DNA from: CAWCKS01 sp963763485
Lineage (GTDB): Bacteria; Pseudomonadota; Alphaproteobacteria; Rhizobiales; Xanthobacteraceae
Length of the DNA: 64,000 bases
NCBI GenBank assembly: GCA_963763485.1
Contig: CAVXOW010000007.1
Location: forward strand, 372,001-436,000
Reading direction: 5' to 3'
Part shown: one piece after another, positions 53,562 through 61,045 of the stretch
How positions within the stretch are numbered: position 1 is the first letter of the stretch
Layout: every line of letters begins with the position of its first letter
Notes under the pieces: generated by a model
The model's input: only the letters and a program-made list of their open reading frames with translations
Databases searched by the model: none
What the model was told of the DNA's origin: nothing
Program-made: the position numbers and the translations under genes

Positions 53562-55844
53562 CTACAGTGGCAGTGTTAGCTGTTCCGCCGACCACCCGGC
53601 TATTCTGCAACCTTGTCTGTCCCAAATGAGGTTTCCCGAGGGTGGGTCTTCACCCAACATCAGCTTTGCGGCCAATAGATATTGAACGGGTTGGCTTACT
53701 TTTTCGATCGCCGCAAGTTCAAAAACGTAATCCGCTGCGGAGATCAATACGCTTAGCAACGGCGCAGCCCGTCTTTCCGCCTGCTCGAAATCGACAGCCA
53801 AGTAGCGAGAGTGCACTTCAAATTCGGTGTGTGTAGTGACGACTGTAACGCTTCTACGGCGAAACAGAGTGAATAGCTGCGGCCAAAAGGTGGTCGCCTT
53901 CTCAAGAACTGGATATTGAACGAAGACGTTGTGAATGCCGTCGATCAACACTCCGGTGTAGGGCAGGCCTCTAAGTTCCGCCGCTGACATGGAGTTCTCA
54001 ATTTTGGAGAGAAAATCTTCGGGCGTGAGCCCCCCAGGGTATAAGGAAATCACATCAACCAAGGCTCGATTTGGCAGCGAAATGTTCGCCGGTTCTTCGT
54101 TGATCGTTCTAAGTCGCTTTGCCAAGTTCTTGTAGTAAGTGGGCTGGTATAAGAAGGAGACGACTAAAGTCCTCAATTCGTAAAAGTCGACCTTGGCGTG
54201 TCGCGCCTCATCGTCTGGCTTTGATTTGAGCATTTCGATGGGCACTGGTCGGCGATGCAACGCATAGAGACCAAGGCCGGCTTTGCCCGTACTACCCTTG
54301 CCGATTATCAGAATTCGTCCCCAATTCTGTACGGCGAGCACTTGGCCGCCGCTGTCGTTCAGAACGATTCGCGAATTGGTGTCTGGCTCGAACCAGCGCA
54401 TGCTCTTTGCTCGTTCAGCAAACGAGGCGATGTTGGTCTTAACGCGAAATGATTTCGGTCCCGTAAGATGAAAGGGATGGGCGCCAACCATTGCAGGTTG
54501 GCGCCGTGCTTTCAGGAGTTTGAAAATGCGTGCCGTAAACTCCTCTGGAAAGTCGACACCTCTCTTGTTGAGCTCGATAACAACATCACAAAGGTAATCG
54601 AGCCTTTCCATTCCCTTATCGCCCGCGGCAACTGTGAAGATAAAGACTGCCCTCAATGTGCGACAATAATCGATTAGCTCGCGCAGCGATCGTTCAGCAT
54701 CGGGACCAATACCCGCGGTCTCCCGGAATAACTGATGAAATCCGTCTACTATGACAACGGGGCGTGCAAAGGGAGGAAGAACTCCGCCGGCGCGCTTCTG
54801 AAAGGGTTCGAACATTACTGAGTTTTCGATTAGCTCCTGAAGAAGCTCTCGAATTTCAGCGGCAGCATCGACTTTTGTTTCGGGAACTCCGTCGCTGGAG
54901 TTCGAGCTTACCCTGACGCCATAAGCCGCAAACCAGTTCGAGTGTGCACCAGCGTCACGCAATTCATCCAAACTGACGCTACGAAATAGTGGGGTGGATC
55001 GCGCTACGTATTTCGGAATGGATTCTGCAAGACGTGCATGCAGGTCAGGAGCTCGCTCCTCACATGACAGAAATATTGTACGACAGCCCATGGGAGCCAG
55101 TGCCGCGGCGAGGGACAAGCAGGTAGATGTCTTTCCGGCTCCTGCCGGCCCAGATATTGCCGCCACTATTTCCCCGCCCGAACCAAAGCGCACGCCGCCA
55201 TGAAAGATCGGCGCGGCTCCTTCGATCGGCAGGGGGAGGCCTTCGAGCTCATTTAATAACTCGCCCGCATCTGGCATCTCGACGAGGTCTGCGTGACGCC
55301 TAAATCCGACGTGAAACCCCAGACCTTGGTTAGGCCCTCGGCTCACAGAGAAATCGAAGAGGTTCTCGCAATTTGCCATGAGGAGATCCACGCGCGCATC
55401 TTTTCGTGAATCGCGCTGCCATTGAATCTCAAGAGAGAAGATGCCGCGGCTAGCCAAGTAATGGCACAAGAAGAGAAGCTCGCCTCGTTGGCGTCTTGCG
55501 CCTACGAAGATTGGTTTGCTGGTTGAGACTCGGTTGAAGATGATATCGAGCGCCTCCGTAATGCTTTCATGTGTAAGCAATATCGGCTTGCCCGCTGTTT
55601 CCAACCATCTCAGCAGTTCAACGCGCATTGCCGCCGAGGCATATGTTTCGCTGGCGGGCGCATCAGGATCAGTTAGGATTTGGCGGACGATGAAGAACGG
55701 AGATGGGACAAAAACCGTTGGAGGATTCTTATCTGGATCAGCACTGGCCGTCGCCGCTTTCTCTGTCTGCAAGACTTTGCGACTTCTCAAAAGGGCCTGT
55801 CGGATGATACCCGAGACTCTCGTTCTCCTTGACTCCAATTTCAC
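53562..55844 (-). CDS. KaiC-like protein with two RecA-type ATPase domains, second P-loop degenerate
   Basis: The 760-residue protein has an N-terminal domain of about 200 residues that I do not recognise. Domain 1 has Walker A 'GPAGAGKTS' (232-240), the KaiC-like 'LSCEE' (259-263) after strand 2, Walker B 'PVVIVDGFH' (362-370) and the KaiC-family arm 'IFKLLKARRQPAMVGAHPFHLTG' (440-462). Domain 2 has 'GKGSTGKAG' (515-523), where Ala replaces the Mg-binding Ser/Thr of the P-loop, and Walker B 'GVLIDGIHNVF' (631-641). It thus looks like a double-domain KaiC relative with one active and one probably structural ATP site. The frame is long and clean in a region full of indels. The GTG start at 55,844 is uncertain. 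The DNA looks less GC-rich than the core. Confidence 0.75.
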   Translation of the reverse strand: MKLESRRTRVSGIIRQALLRSRKVLQTEKAATASADPDKNPPTVFVPSPFFIVRQILTDPDAPASETYASAAMRVELLRWLETAGKPILLTHESITEALDIIFNRVSTSKPIFVGARRQRGELLFLCHYLASRGIFSLEIQWQRDSRKDARVDLLMANCENLFDFSVSRGPNQGLGFHVGFRRHADLVEMPDAGELLNELEGLPLPIEGAAPIFHGGVRFGSGGEIVAAISGPAGAGKTSTCLSLAAALAPMGCRTIFLSCEERAPDLHARLAESIPKYVARSTPLFRSVSLDELRDAGAHSNWFAAYGVRVSSNSSDGVPETKVDAAAEIRELLQELIENSVMFEPFQKRAGGVLPPFARPVVIVDGFHQLFRETAGIGPDAERSLRELIDYCRTLRAVFIFTVAAGDKGMERLDYLCDVVIELNKRGVDFPEEFTARIFKLLKARRQPAMVGAHPFHLTGPKSFRVKTNIASFAERAKSMRWFEPDTNSRIVLNDSGGQVLAVQNWGRILIIGKGSTGKAGLGLYALHRRPVPIEMLKSKPDDEARHAKVDFYELRTLVVSFLYQPTYYKNLAKRLRTINEEPANISLPNRALVDVISLYPGGLTPEDFLSKIENSMSAAELRGLPYTGVLIDGIHNVFVQYPVLEKATTFWPQLFTLFRRRSVTVVTTHTEFEVHSRYLAVDFEQAERRAAPLLSVLISAADYVFELAAIEKVSQPVQYLLAAKLMLGEDPPSGNLIWDRQGCRIAGWSAEQLTLPL

Positions 55845-56106
55845 TTGTTAGTTCTAGCCTTGCAGCCCTTCCAGTTGGCCGCAGCGAGCTCAAGTGACGG
55901 TCGTAGTCGGCCCCCCATATATGACGGTCGACGCCAGTCAATTCGTTCTGCGTGCCTAGATCCCGGAAGTACGCAGAAATTTCATGGTGCTGAAAGCCGC
56001 TTGCCGAGTATTCGCCATCGATTAGATCCTCGGTGCTCCCCTCTTCAAGGAGACGGGCGAGCTTCACTTGCTTTTCGAAATCATCTGCCGCGGGAGCAAA
56101 AATCAC
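55738..56106 (-). CDS. Unrecognised protein overlapping the 5' end of the KaiC-like gene
   Basis: A 122-residue frame from GTG at 56,106, reading MIFAPAADDFEKQVKLARLL then 'GFQHHEISAYFRDLGTQNEL'. It overlaps the KaiC-like gene by 107 bases in another frame. The frame is open further upstream ('EPEWSRF' precedes the GTG), running antisense into the ArdC remnant, so its N-terminus may be truncated. Either it is a coupled partner gene or, if one base is wrong in the overlap, the front of one long fusion with the KaiC-like protein. Confidence 0.45.
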   Translation of the reverse strand: MIFAPAADDFEKQVKLARLLEEGSTEDLIDGEYSASGFQHHEISAYFRDLGTQNELTGVDRHIWGADYDRHLSSLRPTGRAARLELTSEIGVKENESLGYHPTGPFEKSQSLADRESGDGQC

Positions 56107-56383
56107 CGCGAACCGCGACCACTCGGGTTCGTTCGGCTCAAAATCGTATGCTCGCGAAGAGCTGGTTGCCGAAATGGCTGGTGCGTTCGTTTGTGCCTCG
56201 CTCGGTATCGTGCCGACCGTGCGCCACGCCGATTACATCGGTTCCTGGCTGGAGGTGCTGCGCGAGGATAACCGCGCTGTCGTGCGCGCAGCGAGCGCGG
56301 CGTCGAAGGCAGCCGATTTTCTGCTCGCCTTTCTACCGACCGCGATCGATGCCGTCGCGGAGGGCAGCGAGGAAGCCGCGTGA
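56098..56383 (+). pseudogene. C-terminal remnant of an ArdC-type antirestriction protein
   Basis: From about 56,098 the frame reads 'NRDHSGSFGSKSYAREELVAEMAGAFVCASLGI', then 'RHADYIGSWLEVLREDNRAVVRAASAASKAADFLL', the standard end of ArdC-type (DUF1738/zincin-like) proteins. The ssDNA-binding domain and the zinc HEXXH motif are absent because the frame breaks off at the junction with the leftward genes. The stub marks where the KaiC-like segment replaced or joined the original element. Confidence 0.75.
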
Positions 56384-56473
56384 TGCATCCATTCTTCGGC
56401 TCGGGTTTTGCGGTAGAGTAGGGATGAAGCGCCTTGCCTCGTTGCCGAGGCAGGTTTCTTCATCCCCCGCTCC

Positions 56474-56507
56474 GAACCGGACGTGCGAGTTTCCCCGCAT
56501 CCGGCTC
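56474..56507 (-). ncRNA. Group II intron domain V
   Basis: Reading leftward the 34-base segment is GAGCCGG-ATGCGGGG-AAAC-TCGCACGT-CCGGTTC: a long stem with a tetraloop and a two-base bulge. This is the catalytic domain V, the most conserved part of the intron RNA. Confidence 0.85.
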
Positions 56508-56537
56508 TCCATGCGTGGCCTCAGCCACTGGTGGCCC

Positions 56538-58073
56538 TCACAATGAGGCAAGGGCGTGGGTCGCCTCCCAGAACTTGTCAGCTCCTTTCGTGAACTGCTC
56601 GTCCGAGGTGGCATTCCATCCATTCGGTATGCGTAGGCCCCGATCTGGGAACAACAGTCGCTTGGCGTCAGCAAACCGGGCGAGCTTCTTATCGCCCATT
56701 CGCCACCCGCTGCTTTTCCCGCCCAACTCGGTATAGAGATGACGCAGCTTCCTTCCAGATGCTTTGCCATGCTTCTTGCCAAGCCAGGACTTGAGGCGCC
56801 AGTACAGCCACCAGTCGTTTTTGGCGAACTCCTTCCATGCCCGTGAGGCATATCGGTAGTAGTTGCGCCAACCGATGATGACTGGGTTGAGATCGTCAAT
56901 GAGATCGGCGAGGGCGAAGCCGGTAGGCGTCTCCCGCACCTTGGCCTTGACCTTGTCGCGCAAGAGCTGCGACTTGCTCTTCGGGATGAAGAGCATGCCG
57001 ACACGGCGTCCGGTCGGACGCAGTTTCTCCTGTGCGACCCGATAGCCCAAGAAGTCAAATCCTTCCCGGACATCGGTGATCTTGGTCTTCTCCATCGACA
57101 ATTCCATACGCAACTCCTCTTTGAGGAATTGCGCCAGCGCCAGGCGCTCTTGTTCGGCATCCTGAAGTGTTCCCTGCACGAGGACGACGAAGTCGTCCGC
57201 GTAGCGCACCAGGTAGAAGCCCGGCCGACCACGTCTGTAGTCGGACTGCAGGCGCTGTTGCGCCCGCTCGCGAGTCTTGTCGCGTGGATTGGGAATCCAG
57301 CGCTTGTATCTCTCGTCGATGGCCGTCAAATAAATGTTGGCCAGCAGTGGCGAGACGATACCCCCTTGCGGGGTGCCGGTTACCGGATGTCGAAGACTAC
57401 CTTCGATCATGATATCGGCTTTCAGGAAGGCGAGGACGAGCCGCAGGACCTTGCGGTCCTGAATGCGATATCGCACCCGATCCATCAGCACGTGATGATC
57501 GATGGCGTCGAAGCAGCCCTTGATATCCCCCTCGATCACATACCGGGTCCGCGAGGGACCGGCGGATGTCGGGTTCAACCTATGCCGCACTCTTGACAGT
57601 GCGTCATGAGTACTTCGGCCGGGTCGGAAACCGTACGAGGTCGGATAGAAGTCCGCCTCGAAGATCGGCTCCAACACCAACTTGAGCGCCATTTGGACCA
57701 GTCGGTCTTTGAGCGTGGAAATCCCCAATGGGCGGAATCTTCCCGGCTTGCCCGGCTTCGGGATTAGCCTTTGCCGGACAGGTTGAGGCCGGTAAATTCC
57801 TTGTCGCAGTTCTTGCCGGATGTTCTCCAGAAAGCCTGCAACACCATCGGGCCGCTCTTCGACTGCCTTGCGCGTCACGTGATCCGTGCCCGGTGTATTG
57901 CTGCCCCTGTTACGGGCCAGCCGTTCCCAAGCACGAAGCAACGTTCTGCGATCGCATACGATGTTGAACAGATCTGCGAACCTCTTGTCGGGGTCCGCAG
58001 CACTCCACCGATACAGCTTGCGCTGCATGTCGAGAATGAACTCGGTATTCACCGTGTCGGACAAGGTGTCCAT
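56538..58073 (-). CDS. ltrA: Group II intron reverse transcriptase/maturase
   Basis: The 511-residue protein starts MDTLSDTVNTEFILDMQRKL. It has RT motifs in order: 'RPLGISTLKDRLVQMAL', 'YGFRPGRSTHDAL', 'IEGDIKGCFDAI', 'TGTPQGGIVSPLLANIYL', the catalytic 'FYLVRYADDFVVL' and 'FDFLGYRV'. The maturase domain X follows ('LIDDLNPVIIGWRNYYRYAS'). It splices and mobilises the intron RNA. A longer upstream frame to 58,352 lies in intron RNA structure; the ATG at 58,073 begins the protein. The frame is intact, so the intron may be active. Confidence 0.95.
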   Translation of the reverse strand: MDTLSDTVNTEFILDMQRKLYRWSAADPDKRFADLFNIVCDRRTLLRAWERLARNRGSNTPGTDHVTRKAVEERPDGVAGFLENIRQELRQGIYRPQPVRQRLIPKPGKPGRFRPLGISTLKDRLVQMALKLVLEPIFEADFYPTSYGFRPGRSTHDALSRVRHRLNPTSAGPSRTRYVIEGDIKGCFDAIDHHVLMDRVRYRIQDRKVLRLVLAFLKADIMIEGSLRHPVTGTPQGGIVSPLLANIYLTAIDERYKRWIPNPRDKTRERAQQRLQSDYRRGRPGFYLVRYADDFVVLVQGTLQDAEQERLALAQFLKEELRMELSMEKTKITDVREGFDFLGYRVAQEKLRPTGRRVGMLFIPKSKSQLLRDKVKAKVRETPTGFALADLIDDLNPVIIGWRNYYRYASRAWKEFAKNDWWLYWRLKSWLGKKHGKASGRKLRHLYTELGGKSSGWRMGDKKLARFADAKRLLFPDRGLRIPNGWNATSDEQFTKGADKFWEATHALASL

Positions 58074-58759
58074 CTCCTGCTTGCAAGTTGCATCCACTGA
58101 CCGCCTTCGCCATGTGGACGGCTTTCCCGTCCTCGGACTACTATGCGGGCTCCGACTCCGCCGCGCGCGTTCGCCGGTCGCTTCGGCCATCCGTCCCCGA
58201 GGGGAGCGGAAACGCTGGCGGGCTCCCAAGTTCCACCGTTGCTCCTTGTCCGCTTTAGGAGCCAACTCTACCCCGTGTGGATTCCGGCCTCCGGGCCTTG
58301 CAGACCTTCCCGGCTGCTGACGTCGGATTTCCCCGACGTCCCTGACGCGCACCCATCAATTGCGCGGCGGCGCTCCACAAGTTTTTCGACTCGCTCACCC
58401 ACTTCCGAGTTGGTGAGACACCTCCTAACGGGGCTTCGGCCATCGGTTCGGTTTCCCTCTCCGTAGCGGACTTGCTGGCCGGACCGTTGTTGGGATCGGA
58501 AGTCCCCTCACGTCCGGCTTTAACGGGTTGTGCTGAGTTATGGCGTTCCGGAAGCACCCGGTCGGCCTCACCCGTTCGCTTCGCGCCCCACGCTGCATCG
58601 TGTGGCGGGGAGGGTTTCTCACCCTCCGGAGCTGATCGGTAGTTGGTCTTCCAACTCGGCTTCCTCCTTTCCGTTGAGAGTTAGAGGGCTGCGTTTGGCG
58701 CACTGACGGGTTGGAGGCCGAGAGAGAGTCTTTCGGCCGCCCGTCGTGGAGAATCCGAC

Positions 58760-60888
58760 ATGGCAAACAGCCGTCCAGAAGATCAAACTCAGTCCTTCCC
58801 GCGATATTCCCTTCAACAAGCTGGTGCTCAGCCAGTCCAATGTCCGGCGCGTGAAGGCCGGCGTCTCGATCGAGCAACTGGCGGAGAGCATCGCTCAGCG
58901 CACGCTGCTACAAAGTCTGAGCGTTCGCGCGGTCGTCGATGCCGACGGCCAGGAAACCGGCATGTTCGAGGTGCCCGCCGGCGGCCGGCGCTACCGCGCG
59001 CTCGAACTGCTGGTGAAGCAGAAGCGCATGGCGAAGACGCAGCCGGTCCCCTGTGTGGTCCGGGATGGCGGCATCGCCGAAGACGATTCCCTCGCCGAGA
59101 ATGACGAGCGGGTCGGTCTGCATCCGCTCGATCAGTTCCGCACGTTCAAGCTGCTGCGTGACGGTGGCATGAGCGAAGAGGATATCGCCGCGCGGCACTT
59201 CGTCTCGCCGGCGATCGTCAAGCAGCGCCTGCGACTGGCGTCTGTGTCGCCGAAGCTGCACGACATCTATGCCGACGACGGCATGACGCTCGAACAGCTG
59301 ATGGCCTTCTCGGTCACGGCCGACCAGGCGCGCCAGGAGCAGGTCTGGGACAACATCAGCAGCTCCGGCTACGACGAGCCATATCAGATCCGGCGAGCGC
59401 TGACGGAGAACACCGTTCGCGCCTCCGATCGTCGCGCCCAGTTCATTGGCCTCGATGGCTACGAGCGGGCCGGCGGCACCGTCATGCGGGATCTGTTCGA
59501 ACACGACGACGGCGGCTGGCTTCAGGACGTCCCGCTGCTCGACCGTCTCGTTACCGACAAGCTGAAGGGGGAGGCCGAAGCGATCGCGGCCGAAGGCTGG
59601 AAGTGGATCGCGGTGGCGCCGTCGATTTCCCCTACGGCCACACCAACGGTCTGCGGGAGGTTGAGGGCAAGCCGACTGATTTGACGGAGGAGGAGCGGGC
59701 GACGCTTGACGCCCTCAACGCCGAGTACGCCAAGATCGAGGCGGACTATCAGGATGCCGACGAACTGCCTGACGAAATCGATCGGCGTCTTGGCGAGATC
59801 GAGATGGCACGATCCGCCTTCGAAGCGCGATCGCTCGTTTACGATCCGGCCGAGGTCGCCCGTGCTGGTGTGTTCGTCAGCATCGATGCCGAAGGGTTGC
59901 TCTCGATCGACCGCGGCTATGTGCGGCCGGAGGATGAGGCACCTGCCGCCGTCGATGCCACGACGGAAGCGCAGGATGAAGGGCGGACGAGCGACGGGCC
60001 AACGCAACGGCTCCGTCCAGCGCGCGGTCATTACGGTCGGCGGTACTCCGCCCGAGCCCCTTGAGGACGAGGAGGACGATACGATCAAGCCCCTACCGGA
60101 TCGGTTGATCACCGAGCTGACTGCACATCGCACCTTGGCATTGCGCAACGCACTGGCGAATGATCCAGAAGTCGCCTTCCAGGCGGTATTGCACAATTTC
60201 GTGCTGGCGACGTTCTATCGATTCGCAACATCCAGCGGTTGCCTGGAGATCTCGATCCGGACGCCCACATTCCCGGCACAGGCGCCCGGTCTGAAGGAGA
60301 GCGCTTCGGCGCAAGCAATCGACATCAGGCACGATGGCTGGAAAGCCCGCCTGCCGAAGGACGAAGGCGACCTCTGGGACGCCCTCACGGCGTTTGACGG
60401 GAAAGAGCAGGCCGCGCTGTTTGCACATTGCGCGTCATTCGCGGTCAACGCGCTCTATGAGCCGGCCAATCGCTACAATGCCGGCGCCGTGTCCGCGCAT
60501 GGCGTCCGCCGCCGGCTCGATCATGCCGATGTCCTTGCCCGTGCCGTCGGACTCGACATGGTGGCGGCGGGCTGGAAGCCGACCGTAGACAACTACCTGG
60601 GCCGCGTCACGAAACCTCGCATTCTCGAAGCGGTGCGCGAGGCCAAGGGCGAGCCTTCGGTGCAACTCATCGACCACCTGAAGAAGGGCGATATGGCGCG
60701 CGAAGCCGAACGCCTGATGGAGGGAACGGGCTGGCTGCCCGAGCCGCTCCGTCTCGATGGAGGTCGGGCCGGTGGAGCAAGACTCCGGCGGTGAAGCTGA
60801 CGCCTTGCCCGAATTCCTCGCCACCGCCGAGGACGAAGCCGCTGCCGATGCCGAAGAGGAGCAGCCGCAAGGCATTGCTGCCGAATGA
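58760..60888 (+). pseudogene. ParB-family protein of an integrative element, four frame breaks
   Basis: The ParB domain is clear: 'SRDIPFNKLVLSQSNVRRVKAGVSIEQLAESIAQ', 'FEVPAGGRRYRALELLVKQ', the helix-turn-helix 'MSEEDIAARHFVSPAIVKQRLRL' and 'LEQLMAFSVTADQARQ'. A long C-terminal part continues through 'DFPYGHTNGLREVEG', 'QRAVITVGGTPPEPLEDEEDD' and 'KPRILEAVREAKGE' to an acidic tail ending at 60,888. Frame breaks lie near 58,768 (extra A), 59,620, 59,960-60,005 and 60,757. ParB proteins of this type act in element maintenance. Joined it is about 700 residues, as I expect for such proteins in conjugative elements. Confidence 0.82.
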
Positions 60889-60894
60889 TCCACG

Positions 60895-60924
60895 CTTGCG
60901 GGGCGGCTTCGGCCGCCCCGCAAG
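60895..60924 (+). terminator. Perfect 13-bp hairpin with TTCG loop after the ParB gene
   Basis: CTTGCGGGGCGGC (60,895-60,907) pairs without mismatch with GCCGCCCCGCAAG (60,912-60,924) around TTCG. It lies six bases after the stop codon. No T run follows, so it may stabilise the mRNA end rather than terminate. Confidence 0.5.
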
Positions 60925-60970
60925 TCATGCCAACCGCGGACGCCGGCCCCGGAGAGGGAGAGGGTGGCCG

Positions 60971-61024
60971 GGAAGGATTTGAGCCGGCGCGGTCGAAGAG
61001 AGCGCCCTGCGGCTCAATCCTTCC
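60971..61024 (+). promoter_or_regulatory. Long leader hairpin before the strawberry-notch gene
   Basis: GGAAGGATTTGAGCC (60,971-60,985) pairs with GGCTCAATCCTTCC (61,011-61,024) apart from one bulged T, and GGCGC/GCGCC continues the stem inward around an 11-base loop. The structure ends 21 bases before the ATG at 61,046, so it is part of the 5' leader of the next gene. Confidence 0.55.
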
Positions 61025-61045
61025 CCGCTCTCCGAGGTTTTCTCC

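Larger units (their letters stand above)
56418..58703 (-). mobile_element. Group II intron with maturase
   Basis: The element reads leftward. The 5' end GTGCGCC (first base 58,703) matches the bacterial group II intron start. Domain V lies at 56,474-56,507 and a domain VI hairpin (GGATGAAG...CTTCATCC) follows, giving a 3' end near 56,418. It encodes a full LtrA-type protein. Removing it joins the ArdC remnant's 3' flank to the leader of the ParB gene, so it is an insertion between those two genes. The 3' boundary is uncertain by a few bases. Confidence 0.82.

Noticed and set aside
53562..56106. Calling the KaiC-like module a phage-defence system
   Set aside because: No nuclease, toxin or known defence effector domain is visible; only its place in an element suggests it, so it is reported as unassigned.
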